Source of the DNA: Alisma plantago-aquatica
Taxonomy: Eukaryota; Streptophyta; Magnoliopsida; Alismatales; Alismataceae
Direction of reading: 5' to 3'
NCBI GenBank assembly: GCA_963693085.1
Contig: OY856409.1
Coordinates: 1,333,475,915-1,333,539,914 of the forward strand
DNA: 64,000 bases
The translations under genes were made by a program, and so were the position numbers. How positions within the stretch are numbered: position 1 is the stretch's first letter; every line of letters starts with the position of its first letter. The notes below the pieces were generated by a model. It made no database searches. It had not been told where the DNA came from and saw only the letters and a program-made list of their open reading frames with translations. Of the stretch, positions 48,892 to 59,390 are shown one piece after another.

Positions 48892-49740
48892 TTAGTCACA
48901 TGAGCTTCCTTGCAAAGATGTACATAGGGTTCCCATTGATGGATTCCTTCCATGATTCTTGGACGAGCTCCTTGTATCCCTGCCAGTCCGTCTAGAAATG
49001 TGTAAAACAAAATGGTCTTGGTTTCTTTTTCTTCTCCAGAACTTGCATGACAAGAGGGGCATGGTCACTAATATCAGCACCACCAACTCTGAGATGTGAT
49101 TGTGGAAGAGTTTGCCAAGAGCCATTGATGAGGGCTCTGTCAAGCTTGCTGGCAATACACCTCTCCATTTTGCCTTCATTATTCCATGTAAAAAATTTAG
49201 ATCCATTCATTGCAATTTTATAGAGATCAGCTACATTAATCATGTGGTCAAAGGATTTAATGATAGTTTCAGGAACTAATCTACCACCGCGTTTCTCCTC
49301 CTGCAATCTGACATTGTTGAAATCACCCATGAGGAGCCATGGATCATTGATGCCTTTCGAGATATTCAACATATCACTCCATAGAGTCTACCTTTGAGAG
49401 TGAAGATTGAATGTGTATATGGATGAGAACCAGATTTTCAAACCCCCCTATTGGTACATAGGGAGTTGATCATTTGTTCTGATTTGTTGTGAATTTGAAT
49501 GTCTCAGACATTTGAGTTCCATCCGACATAGATTCTTCCAAGCTCTACTTCATTATGATTGGAAATGTGGTGCCAACCATCAGGAAAGATAGAGCTTACA
49601 CTGACTTTATTACATCTCTTTATTTTGGTTTCAGTAATCGCTGCTAGCGAGACACTTCTTAATTTGATCTAGTTTCTCACCTCCTTTCTCTTGATAGGGT
49701 TGCAGATGCCTTTCATGTTCCATACCAAGATTGACATATG
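48892..49740 (-). pseudogene. LINE EEP endonuclease (copy 3)
   Basis: The frame at 48992-49372 has WLLMGDFNNV, a catalytic motif of the exonuclease-endonuclease-phosphatase fold, KFFTWNNEG, ASKLDRALI and ISDHAPLVMQ, which carries the catalytic Asp-His pair. The N-terminal part between 49372 and 49740 is broken. This enzyme nicks the target DNA and would decide where LINE and partner SINE insert, so it is the relevant protein for the CATA preference seen here. Confidence 0.82.
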
Positions 49741-50030
49741 TACTTATTTTTTATTCCTTGTTCTCCTTGGGGGATCCTTCTCCTAATCTTTTCCTTTCCA
49801 ATTCTTTTTTGTACTCTTTGAGTTATTGACCTCAAGGATCTTTTCTTCCTCTTTATCTAATTCACTCAGGGCACCAAAGGAGTTGGAGTCAGGTATTTCC
49901 CCCTCTTCTTTGTCATGTGAGTTACCCGAGCTTTCTTCCTATAAAGTTTTATTGTAGGTATTCTTCTCCTTCCATACCTTCTTTGGGATCAGAAATCCAT
50001 CTGAGTCAACTTTCTCAACGGGTTTGTCCT

Positions 50031-50732
50031 TTAGGCAATCTTCTTTGCCATGTCCAAAGACACACAGGTATTGCACTTCATGGGGATATATTCATACTTG
50101 ATTTGGAAAGGGATCTCCTCCTTCTTTCCTAGGACCTCCACCCATATTTTATTAGATGTATCATCCACAGCCTCGACTTCTACAAGAACCCTAGCTTCGT
50201 CTATGCCTACAGTTTCAATGGATCTAGTTTCAACGTGTAAAACCTTTCCCACTCCCACCACGATTGTCCCTGACGCTCTGTTGGTCTAGGTTTTACCGTT
50301 TGATGGGATGCGGATCCAGATCAGTAGGGATGTAAGATCATCCTTCTCCAGGGAATCTCCAAAGCTATAATGCTTGGTAATAACCAGGTGGTCGTCAAAC
50401 CACCTAGGTCCACCGTTAAGGTATCCCTTCTTGTCCATTTCATTAGAGAAGCGGATTATGAAGAAACCTCCATCTTTGGATACTACATCAAAATCTCCCT
50501 TTGGTTTCCACACTCTCTGTATCCAGGATAAAAGATGGGGGTAGAATGGGCATTTTCCCATGACGTAGATGGAGATAGAGTATTCCCAGACATCCTTCAT
50601 ATGTCCATATTCCTCCACCTCCATGCTAACAATGACCTTGCCATCACGACAGATGGGCTTCGGGAAGGCTAGCTCCACACACTCTTTCTCTTGTGCGGAC
50701 ATTCTCTTGACGACCTGAATCCAAGGAATCAT
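50031..50732 (-). pseudogene. LINE ORF1-like protein (DUF4283 and zf-CCHC_4)
   Basis: The ATG at 50732 opens MIPWIQVVKRMSAQEKECVE. DUF4283 features follow, such as GGFFIIRFSNEMDKKGYLNG and GPRWFDDHLVITKHY. A frame break near 50286 leads to the second part (50031-50261), with WVEVLGKKEEIPFQIKYEYI and the start of a CX2C knuckle (MKCNTC). These domains normally bind the LINE RNA. The start is taken at this Met because the leader upstream is not open. Confidence 0.8.
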
Positions 50733-50926
50733 CTTCTAGCTTCTTTCTTTGCTCAAGGTCAACTCATCTCTTCTAGTGGGATTGGATTTGTCTGGTGGGG
50801 TGGATGGGTTGGTGGGTGAGTGGGGGTGGGGTTGGCCTGGCTAGTGGTGGTCGCAGTGGCCACCAATCCCTCTCCAATCGCCTAGCTGATTGCCAGAAAC
50901 CCTAGGAGATGGAGGGGGTGGGTCTT
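50733..50926 (-). other. 5' leader of LINE copy 3
   Basis: A GC-rich, C-rich (on the minus strand) leader with repeated CCACCC text precedes the ORF1-like start. Its presence suggests this copy is near full length. Confidence 0.5.
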
Positions 50927-50970
50927 GTATGTGTATGTATGTACAAGACCCCCCTACCAAAACCTATAGT
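50927..50970 (-). mobile_element. 5'-truncated SINE fragment
   Basis: A CATA tract (50927-50943) is followed by only 27 bases (50944-50970), which include ACCAAAACCTATAGTG, also found in the SINE-like copy at 54975. It is then cut by the tail of the next SINE. Confidence 0.55.
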
Positions 50971-51143
50971 GTATGTATGTATTATGTATGTATGGGATTA
51001 AGAGAGAAAGATTCCCCCCTCTCCCACACCCGTGGCAAAGGCCGAACGCCCGGGAGGGTGGTAAATCAAGGAGACAACTGGGATTCGAACCCGAGTCCCT
51101 TTGCTAGGGGACACCATGCTTGACCACTTGTGCCACTCCTTGT
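50971..51143 (-). mobile_element. SINE copy 3 (family A)
   Basis: Tail 50971-50993, body 50994-51143. The B box GGGTTCGAATCCCAG is perfect, and the A-box region reads GTGGCACAAGTGGTCAAGC. It is among the best-preserved copies. Its 5' end faces the degenerate tract into which the solo LTR inserted. Confidence 0.88.
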
Positions 51144-52582
51144 GTATGTATAGGTATCTGTAAAAGAGTGAAATCACCCCTTTACAAAAAATTTGAAATA
51201 TCAAACCTCCATTCCCAACATACTCAAAAGGTATGTTGAAAAGGATGTAAAAGTTTCAAATCTTTATTTATATGGTATACAAAAGGCCATTGGAAAGCAG
51301 CAGAATAACGAATAACTGACTATATTCAATTTCATAAAAGATTATACAAGAATACATCATTCTCCCTTTATGGTTTACACAAATAGGATCTAGATAGAGG
51401 GAAGTCTAACTACTACAATCTTGTCTCCAAAGCAACATCTCCATCAACTAGGTCCAAGCCAAAAGCTAAGATCTTCTTGTCTTATCCATCACCTTGCTCA
51501 ACACCTGGGTGGTTGGGAAGGAACCCAACAAAAGGGAAAAGGAAAGGAAAGTATGTGTCACAAAACTAGTCTAGAATAACAAGATAAGTAAAGCAAATAA
51601 AAATAGGCTAGGGTTCATCATAAGATGAAGATAACAAGATAATGAGGTTATATTCAAAAGAAACTTGCCATTAACAATTAAATTAAAAGGATTTTCATGT
51701 AATATAATTATGTCTACCTAACTAAGTAGGGTTGAGGCACCTACTAAACCTCTAACCTATAGGTGAGGGGAGAATAAGACATTCCCAGTCACCTACACAA
51801 TAATATATATGGGGAGAATAAAACATTCCCCAGGGCGATTAAATACATGCCCTCTGTGGGTGGTTGTACATAAGTACCACTACTTTTAATTAAATAGAAC
51901 ATAAATCTACATGCTAGAAAAGTAGTCATGGAAAGAGTAATCATATGAATCAATAAGCATGGCAATGGGGTTTACGAACCAAACAATAAGAAACAATAAT
52001 CTGATTTGAGGCACAAGTAATTAGGGTTTCAAGAAAAGAGAATTAGAATCAATTAAGCCTCATTAAGGAAAGAGTAGGTTAAGTCATAAAATTTCCCAAC
52101 TAAGGTGTTAGATGCACATACCTCTTTTCACACATAAATGTTAACTTGAATAATATACTTTGGTCCACAAAGTCAACATTTCATCCTATAAACACATTAT
52201 GTATGTTATCCAAGTCAAACTGAACATATCCATTCCTATTATACTTTTATATTATTCTTACCCAATTTCGATCATTTGATGTCATGTTAGGGTTTATGAT
52301 TTTAATCTTTGTTGAGAGAATATGTGTTGCTTTATATATCAATCTTTGTTCTAATTACCCATATTTAGTCACATAAGTCTATATAACTTATATATATGTG
52401 TGGATAATAATAATATAGATAATCTTCCAATTTAAGTTTAATGATGTCATTTTCTTCTCTATAATGTGAATCCATATTATTCCTAACATCATGCTTACCG
52501 TGTATATTGGTGTAAGCATAATCCACATGAATATCTATTAGGTTCACTAATATACACATGCTTTTATCTAACTAACATGTGA

Positions 52583-52584
<2 letters not shown>

Positions 52585-52663
<79 letters not shown>
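52585..52663. repeat. (TA)n(TG)n compound microsatellite
   Basis: About 38 bases of TA followed by about 38 bases of TG, inside the solo LTR. Confidence 0.92.
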
Positions 52664-52665
<2 letters not shown>

Positions 52666-53479
52666 ATAAAAGTCTATTCCTTTACACATTATTATTTTTT
52701 TCACCATTTAATTCCTAAGAAGACAATATAGTTAGATGCATTCCATAATTATATTTGTATTTATAATTACCATCTATTGCATAAATATGTGTCTGTGCAT
52801 CTAGGGTATGTTGAAACATGGTTATTATAACTCATGATAATCTATGTGTAGTACTATAAATGTAACCCGTCTTATATATAATCTTCCATTATTAGTTGAG
52901 ACATTACATTCAAGATTACAATAACACAACATGCTCATCTTACATCCATCTTTTTATATGTAGTACTACATGGTTACATGTATAAACTAATATAATATTT
53001 TACAAGTAAGTCAATAATGTGAACATATTTTGTGAAACAACTCCTTAGTTAACATATTCAAATCATTATCAATATCTTGTCTAATATATCAATACTAACT
53101 AAGTTCATAACAATAAGATAAATTTACAGATGTGGGATCATAGTCCAAAAAATATAAACATATAGAAATAAGGTTTGATTTCATGCAATCTAATATTTGC
53201 ATTTATACACAACAAGGTTGATAGGCAAGTTAATTGACTAGTTCATGTTATGGTTTTAAATAACTAGACTATCCTTACTCCATACTTAGCCCATCTTTAT
53301 AATTTGTTTTCTAAAACAAAACTATTGAACGTGAAATGAAGACTTACATGTCTAGAGTTACCATTGGGGTTGCATGTCTGGTTGATTCACAACGAGATGG
53401 GGACCCAAACACATCATCACGTTCTCTATGATCATGTGACCCAGGAAGAAGAAACATTTAATGAGTCACCATCATCAGG

Positions 53480-54120
53480 TTGAATGGAGGTGTTTGCAGA
53501 CATCATGGTGTTGCGGATCTGGTAGTTGCGAGCGACGACATCGCCATCAAGGTCGAAGGCATTGCACTTAGTGTCTATGATGCCCTAGTGTCAGTGTGTG
53601 ATGGCATCATGGTTGCTTTGGAAGTGGTGTTGTCGGTGTCAGAGCATTGCAGCATCAGGGCATCGCAACGTCGGGGCGTTAGGTGGGCAGGTGTTAGCGA
53701 CGTCGGCGTAGCGTCGAGGGTTGTTGGGTGTCGCGGGTCATATGGGAAGGTGTTAGTGATGCCGATGCAACGTCGGGGGTTGCTGGGCATCAAGTTTTAG
53801 GCATCGTTCTGGGAGAGGAAGAATAGGAGGAGGAGGCGACGCTACCCAAAGTTGATGGGCATCGAGTTCTAGGCGTCGTTCTGGGAGAGGAAGAAGAAGA
53901 GGAGGAGGCGACACTGCCCAACGATCCTCAACTCTACCTGGCATTGCTCGCCACTGTTGGACATAGGGTGAGGGTAGGTTGGGCAGCTAGGGCTTCGTGT
54001 GTTTGAGGAGAAAAGGAAAGAACGAGGGGAAGATATAGGAGAGGCAAATGTTGTCGTTGGGCAACGGGCGTTGCCCGTTTCAAAAGGTAAGGAGCGCAAG
54101 GATGTAACGGGGGGAGAGAA
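53480..54120. repeat. GC-rich block with imperfect tandem units
   Basis: A GC-rich island within the AT-rich solo LTR. One unit around 53785 recurs at 53857 (period 72), sharing GTTCTGGGAGAGGAAGAA-type text, and an earlier pair repeats with period about 59. Overlapping frames on both strands (for example 53480-53800 plus) have no recognised domain and probably reflect composition. Confidence 0.5.
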
Positions 54121-54881
54121 TGTAGCGTTGCATTAGAGATGGGGAGGAGTAATGCAACAACACATTATGTTTGAGGGGAGACCAGTTTAAGAAATAGTTA
54201 ATTGCCTAATTTAAACCTATGGTAATTAGGATTTAAATACCAATTCAATTGGGAAAGACATTTCTATTTCATGGTCAAACAAATTCAAGGGAAGGCTAGA
54301 TAGGAATCGAGGGGGTTACCTTTTTCCATGCAATAGGCATTTATATATTTTAGAGTTGCTTATTCATTTAATTAATTAAGAGGGTAGAGAAAATTCAATT
54401 GACTTGAAAATTCATAGGTTGGCTAATTAAAGTGTGTGGAGTTTAACATTTACATTAATTTTCTCCTTTTGAACACAATTTATATTTGCTTGTATGTTAA
54501 GTGCCTAATAAATATATTTAGTACCTTTTGTTAATAAATTTTGATATAAATTTCTTATTTCTCATTTTCTTGTCCCACAAAGTCATAAAATCTCTAAATT
54601 AATAAAATCTACTAATTGTATCTCATAAATGGCCATTTTGCATTATTAGATTCTAATTAACACATTATTTGAGATACTTGTGCAATAACCCATTCATTGA
54701 AATGAATGTGGGTAAATATAATTCAAAGCCATTAAATATTCCTCAATTGCAATATTGATGACAAAGAGGGTAGAAAAGATAGGAAAATTTTGGAAAAAGG
54801 ACAAAAGGATAAGAAGAAGATGAAAGGCTCAAAAAAGGGTTAAATTGAAATTGAATCCAAGATTCAGTATGTTACAGTATC

Positions 54882-55050
54882 TATAAATATCTATATGTCC
54901 ATGCATGCTTGCACGCATGTACGTGTGTATATGTATATAAGCATGAGATTAAAAGAGAAATAATTCTCCCCCTCTACCAAAACCTATAGTGGATGCCAAA
55001 CCCCCATAGGGGTACGAAAATGAGAAAATCTTTTCTCATTCCTTGCCGAT
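54882..55050 (-). mobile_element. SINE-like copy 4 (divergent)
   Basis: A degenerate CATA-type tail precedes GAGATTAAAAGAGAAATAAT and ends at CATTCCTTGCCGATAG, matching the AGTGGCTC/CTCCTTGTCGG end of family A on the opposite strand. The B-box region is replaced and holds a perfect 10-bp inverted repeat (AATGAGAAAA, 55019-55028, with TTTTCTCATT, 55031-55040). Confidence 0.55.
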
Positions 55051-55060
55051 AGTTACATAT

Positions 55061-55259
55061 GTGTTTGTTTTTGTATTTATGTATGTATGTATGTATGTAT
55101 GTACGGGATAAAGAGAGGCATTCTCTCCCCCTCTCCCATGCCAGTGATGGAGGCTGAACGTCTAGGAGGGTGGTAAACCAAGGTGACAGCTGGGATTTGA
55201 ACCTGGGTCCTTTCGTGAGGAGACACCATGATTGACCAGTTGAGCCACTACTTGTCAGC
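55061..55259 (-). mobile_element. SINE copy 5 (family A)
   Basis: Tail 55061-55103, body 55104-55259. The A-box region reads GTGGCTCAACTGGTCAATC and the B box CAGGTTCAAATCCC, both slightly altered. Confidence 0.85.
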
Positions 55260-55482
55260 TTATGTATGTGTGTATGTATGTATGTATGTATGTATGTATG
55301 TATGTATACATGTATGTATGTATGTATGGGATAAATAGAGACATTCTCTCCCCCTCTCCCACACCCGTGATGGAGGCCAAACATCCGGGAGGGTGGTAAA
55401 CCAAGGCGACAGTTGGGATTCGAACTCGGGTCCCTTCGTGAGGAGACACCGTGCTTGACCACTTGAGCCACTCCTTGTCGGC
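55260..55482 (-). mobile_element. SINE copy 6 (family A)
   Basis: A long TATG tail (55260-55327) and body 55328-55482. A box GTGGCTCAAGTGGTCAAGC and B box GAGTTCGAATCCC are near consensus. The body is closest to copy 5; both have GGGATAAA at the tail side and TTTCGTGAGGAG or CTTCGTGAGGAG, so they form a subgroup. Confidence 0.87.
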
Positions 55483-56008
55483 ATGTATGTATGTATGTAT
55501 GTATGTGTGTATCAGAATTAGATAAATATATTATGACTCCCTCCTAAAATTATAGGAGGTCAAAGAGTTATATATAGCCCAACGCTACATAACAGAAAAT
55601 CACAACTCACACTCCTATCTAACATGTAGCTTGTGTTGTACACCTTTACAAATTTTTACAACAATACTACTCACGCCTTTATCTAAACCAACATTTTTCC
55701 TTCATTTATTTCAATCTAAATATGGAAGCAGAGTGTAGCAAATAGAAACATTTTCTTGTCCTCTTTTCTGTAGCAAGCAACCATCTTCTTGACGTCTTCA
55801 TTCAATGTCATTTGCATTCCAAATTCTACACATACCCTTACCCATATATCATTAGTAAATTTGCAGCTCTTAAATAGATGATTATGGGATTCCTCCTCTT
55901 CATTATAGAGAAAATATATGGTAGAAATATCAATATTCCATTTGTGTACCTTGTCCAACATTGCCAACGCGCCATGCAAAATTTTGAAGACACACATAGT
56001 CCATTTTG
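55483..56008 (-). mobile_element. LINE copy 4, strongly 5'-truncated
   Basis: Only the last 0.5 kb of the LINE is present. It comprises a CATA tail (55483-55511), 3' UTR and zf-RVT piece (55716-55997: LHGALAMLDKVHKWN, YNEEEESHNHLFKSCKFT). The right end stops at 56008 against another TATG tract. 5' truncation is normal for LINE insertions. Confidence 0.82.
55540..55559 (-). other. 3'-terminal stem-loop of LINE copy 4
   Basis: CCTCCTA (55540-55546) pairs with TAGGAGG (55553-55559) around a 6-base loop, 28 bases from the tail. LINE copy 5 has the same stem with a changed loop base. Confidence 0.7.
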
Positions 56009-56208
56009 TATGTATGTATGTATGTATGTATGTATGTATGTATGGGATTAAGAGAGAAAGATTTCTCTCCTCCTATCACACAACCCATGGAAGAGGTTGG
56101 ATGCTCGAGAGGGGTGGAAAATTGGAAAATACTTATTTGTGTGGTTTGAACATGGGTCCCTTCATTGGGGCCATAATTTTTTTAAACCGTTCTATCCCTC
56201 GCTAGTTG
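56009..56208 (-). mobile_element. SINE copy 7 (family B)
   Basis: Tail 56009-56043, body 56044-56208. The tail-side half matches family A (GGGATTAAGAGAGAAAGATT, GAGAGGGGTGG). The head differs: it lacks the TGGCTCAAGTGG A box and ends CTATCCCTCGCTAGTTG. The B-box area is weak (CATGTTCAAACC on the minus strand). Confidence 0.75.
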
Positions 56209-56240
56209 TATCGGAATCAGGTAAATATATATTCTAACTC

Positions 56241-56260
56241 CCTCCTAAAACTATAGGAGG
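56241..56260 (-). other. 3'-terminal stem-loop of LINE copy 5
   Basis: CCTCCTA (56241-56247) pairs with TAGGAGG (56254-56260). The stem is identical to copy 4, with a loop substitution, and lies about 28 bases from the LINE end. Confidence 0.7.
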
Positions 56261-56415
56261 TCAAAGAGTTATATATAGCCCAGTACTACATATAAAAAGA
56301 AAAGACAACTTACTCATATATCTGACATGTAATTTATGCTTAACACATTTACAAAATTTTCACAGCAATACTACTAACACTCTTGGTTGAACCTCTGTAT
56401 CTCCTTTCATTTCCT

Positions 56416-56784
56416 TTACTCCAAATATGACATCAAAGTGCAGCAAAGAAAAGTCCTTATTTGTCCCCTTTTGTCACAGCAAGCCATCATCTTCTTTGCT
56501 TCCTCCTCCAAGGTCATTTGTAGGCAAAGTTCCTTGCAAGCCATTACCCAGATCTCTTTAGTAAATTTACAACTCCCAAATAAATGATTATGGGACTGCT
56601 CCTCTTCATTGCACAACAAACATACATTAGAAACATCATCATTCCACTTGTGTACCTTGTCTAAAGTATCCAACACACCATGCATATTTTTAAGACACAC
56701 ATTGTCCACTTTGCCACATGTTTTACAAGCCAAATATGTTCCAACACCTTGTATTTTGTAGCTCTTGCTCTTGTCACCTCCCAC
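56416..56784 (-). pseudogene. LINE zf-RVT domain (copy 5)
   Basis: The 122-codon frame contains YLACKTCGKVDNVCLKNMHG, LDKVHKWNDDVSNVCLLCNE and EEQSHNHLFGSCKFTKEIW, giving the Cys and His residues of the zf-RVT zinc site. The upstream part toward 57080 is broken. It is the same domain as in copies 2, 3 and 4. Confidence 0.78.
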
Positions 56785-57241
56785 AAATCCATACTAGGAT
56801 TTTTTAGCCCACCATCCACCTGTAACTAGAGGGTTAAATAACTGCTTCACCTCTGGCCACAAATCCGTCATGAGGTTGATGGTATGTGAATATCCTTCTT
56901 GTATCCTTGGCTAATAATCCACCCCATATAGATATATGTATTTCATCCACTTTCCCCATATCGAGCTCCCTTCATGGTAGATGATTATCCTTCACATAAT
57001 CCCCCACCTGGATATGTCCCTAGGAGTATTTATTCAGTCCTCCTTCCTCTTTATGTAGCGGCATTCTAGCATACCTCATAGGATGTTACTCACCTTCCTA
57101 GACAAAATTAGACATCTTCATTTCCATCCTATCCAGAACCACCCCCAGAATCTCCCCTTGACGTACCCGAACAATCAAAAGTCCTTCTATAGCTGCCTTG
57201 GTGAGAGTTGCTCTACCCATCATGGATGTCTTTTGGGAAGG

Positions 57242-58206
57242 TCATCTTGTAATCATCTCATCAATCTTGTCCAAATAATCAGCAAAGTCTTTCACATGTA
57301 AGTTACCTCCAGCAAGTGGCAACCACATGTATATAGTGGGAAACTTGTCCATATCCATGCCCACAGCTTCTTGTAGTCTAGCATCTTGTTGATAGAAGTT
57401 TTTAGATAGAAATAGATAGGTCTTATTGGCATTAATGCTCGCCAAATCTCCTGAGCAAGTACTCAACTCAACAAGCATATTGGGTTTGGCTTCAATGAAC
57501 ACCAAGACATCATCAACAAAAATTAAGTGACTCATCACTTTCATCCCATGTACCAGGTACACCTTGAATATTTCTTTCTTCTAATTGCTTCATCTTCTAC
57601 ATGAGGTATTTCATGACAATGTGAAAAGCAAGGGAGATAGGGGGTCCCCTTTTCATAGCATGTTGCTTCCTCTAAGCATGCATGTAGAAGTGTCATTCAC
57701 AAGGATAGAGAAGCTCCTACACATTGTTTCATCCAACCAATTCATTTATCAGAAAATCCCATTTTTCACAAGATCCGCCATATTTTGTCCCATCTAACAT
57801 CATCATATGCCTTGGAAGCATCTAGTTTAAGACACATTTTCCTACTCCCTCTCATCACATTGTAATCAAGAAACAATTCACCATCTAAGAGTGCACAATT
57901 ACTAATACTCCTCTCTGCAATAAAGGTTCCTTGATTTTTAGAAATAAGAAAAGGAAGAGCTAACTTTAGTCTTGCTACCAGAATTTTTGTAATGATTTTA
58001 TACTGGATCGAGCAACATGTTATGGTTTTGAAACCAGAAAGAGACATAGTGACCTTCTTCTTTGGGATAAAAACCAGAAAAACATGATTAACCCATCTCA
58101 CCATGTTGCCTCCATTCAAAAACCATTTCACATACTCCACCAAGTCCTCCTTGATAATATTCCATACCTTCATGTAGAAAAATGCATTGAATCTGTCTGA
58201 TCCCAA
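57242..58206 (-). pseudogene. LINE reverse transcriptase (copy 5)
   Basis: The frame 57766-58206 contains NHVFLVFIPKKKV, ISLSGFKTIT-like text, then CLKLDASKAYDDVRWDKIW (motif A). The region 57600-57680 holds a damaged motif B. The frame 57242-57562 has HLIFVDDVLVFIEAK, where motif C keeps both Asp residues as FVDD, unlike copy 3. Between the two frames the sequence is frameshifted. Confidence 0.8.
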
Positions 58207-58220
58207 TAATTTTTTGCAAC

Positions 58221-58508
58221 TTATAATCCAAAGAGCATCTTTAGTTCATGTTCATTCACTTTCCTTGTAAGAATATTATTATGAGTTTCAGTGAGCTTGT
58301 ACTTCCAGTCCATTTGTTCTTTCTCTACTTCTACATCATAGCTTTTATTGTGTAGAGTGTTGTAGAACTGTATGGCTTGGCCTTCCAGGTCTTCTTGTTT
58401 ATTGAACACCCTACCCTCAACATCAATGAGTTCGGAGATAATGTTGATTGCCTCTCTTCTTTTCACTGCAAGAAGGTATAGCTTGGTGTTTCTGTCCCCA
58501 TCCTCCAT
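58221..58508 (-). pseudogene. LINE endonuclease-RT linker (copy 5)
   Basis: A 95-codon frame beginning near MEDGDRNTKLYLLAVKRREA matches the W.. .GD.NTK.F...... RR segment that links endonuclease and reverse transcriptase in plant LINEs. It is followed by ISELIDVEGRVFNKQEDLEG and ITEHELKML-like text. It is separated from the RT frame by a short break. Confidence 0.7.
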
Positions 58509-58574
58509 CCATTTTTCATGTCTCCTCTTCCAATAAAATTTCTTCTATGCCTTCTTGAGATCATCCAATATCAT

Positions 58575-59109
58575 TCACATCTCCTCATCCTTCTTAATCA
58601 GATTCTCATCAAGAGGGTTGACAAGAAGCATCATCCTCACCTCCCTGCACTCCTTCTTAGTTGTGGAAAATAGATTTGCAATGTTCACATCCTCCTTGGC
58701 CCACTTCTTTAATGTAACTTTGGTGTTTGCAAGTTTCTTGGAAAAGATGAACATCAGGTTCCCTTGCACCTGCAAGCCGCAACTCTCTAACAACCTCTTC
58801 AAACCCCTTCCAGTCAGCCCAGTAATTGAGAAATCTGAATGACTTTCTTTTCTATTTTTTCTCCATGATTTGTACTAGTAAAGGAGCATGATTACTCAGT
58901 TCTGAACCACCTTCCTTCCCATGTACACTTGGGAATAGCTTCAGCCACTCTTCAGTCACCAATGCTCTGTCTAGCTTGCTTGCAATCCTATCCTTTGGTT
59001 TTCTTTCATTATTCCATTTGAAAAGACCACCTCCTATCATAGGAAGCTCAGTCAACTCAGCTCTAGCAATGGCCCTATTAAAAACATCAATCACTATGTT
59101 GAGCACCAA
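58575..59109 (-). pseudogene. LINE endonuclease C-terminal half (copy 5)
   Basis: The frame 58852-59109 reads GGGLFKWNNERKPKDRIASK, LDRALVTEEW and ELSNHAPLLVQIME. The SDH motif of the active site is SNH here, so a catalytic Asp is lost. The next frame, 58575-58802, covers the linker helix. The N-terminal half with GDFN is missing. Confidence 0.75.
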
Positions 59110-59140
59110 TTTTCCTCCTCTTTTCTCTCCCCTTAAAACA

Positions 59141-59390
59141 TGTATGTATGTATGTATGTATGTATGTATGTATGTATGTATGTATGTATGTATGTATGTA
59201 TGTATGTCTGTTTGTAAGTATGTATGGGATTAAGACAGAAATATTTCTCCCCCCTCTCCCATTTCCTGTGGTGGAGGTTGGACACTCGAGAGGGTGGTAA
59301 ATCAAGTGATGCTTCTCTGTATGGTTTCAAACTCGGGTCCCTTCATTGGGGACCAACAGAATTCACCGACCGGACTATTCCCTTACCAAC
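59141..59390 (-). mobile_element. SINE copy 8 (family B)
   Basis: The tail 59141-59225 is a long pure TATG tract and the body is 59226-59390. The minus strand starts AGTTGGTAAGGGAATAGTCC and continues GACCCGAGTTTGAAACC at the B-box position. It is the best family B copy. Confidence 0.8.

Larger units (their letters stand above)
46341..50926 (-). mobile_element. LINE copy 3, near full length, CATA tail
   Basis: This is the most complete LINE here, about 4.6 kb. From 5' (right) to 3' (left) it shows a GC-rich leader, a DUF4283/zinc-knuckle ORF1-like part, an EEP endonuclease, reverse transcriptase, zf-RVT, and a 3' UTR ending in a CATA tail (46341-46357). The order is that of plant L1-type LINEs, but those usually end in poly(A). 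Every coding part has stops or frameshifts. The 5' end abuts another CATA tract at 50927. Confidence 0.85.
51154..54881 (-). mobile_element. 3.7-kb solo LTR with perfect 5-bp target duplication
   Basis: The LTR spans 51159-54876, with TGTAAAAGAG at the left, GTATGTTACA at the right, and GTATC on both sides (51154-51158 and 54877-54881). On the minus strand it begins TGTAACATACTG, a common gypsy LTR start, so minus orientation is likely. No internal domain is present. Removing it rejoins the CATA-type tract between SINE copies 3 and 4. Confidence 0.7.
56209..59140 (-). mobile_element. LINE copy 5, 5'-truncated in the endonuclease
   Basis: About 2.9 kb: 3' UTR with hairpin, zf-RVT (56416-56784), reverse transcriptase (57242-58206), linker (58221-58508) and endonuclease C-terminal half (58575-59109). 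It is cut at 59140, just before the GDFN motif, at the start of an 85-bp TATG tract. The missing endonuclease half is not found beyond the SINE array, so this is truncation and not interruption. At the 3' end the CATA tail is reduced to about one unit (GTTGTATCGG). Confidence 0.82.

Noticed and set aside
50994..51143. A functional tRNA gene, because of the perfect B box and good A box
   Set aside because: No complete cloverleaf with acceptor stem could be drawn. The unit recurs many times with a non-tRNA 3' half and a repeat tail, so it is a SINE.
54974..55484. Open frames rich in Tyr-Ile-His-Thr repeats on the minus strand (also near 46.1, 59.2 and 59.5 kb, and Met-Tyr-Val-Cys repeats on the plus strand)
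   Set aside because: They are translations of the (CATA)n/(TATG)n tracts joined to SINE bodies, not genes.
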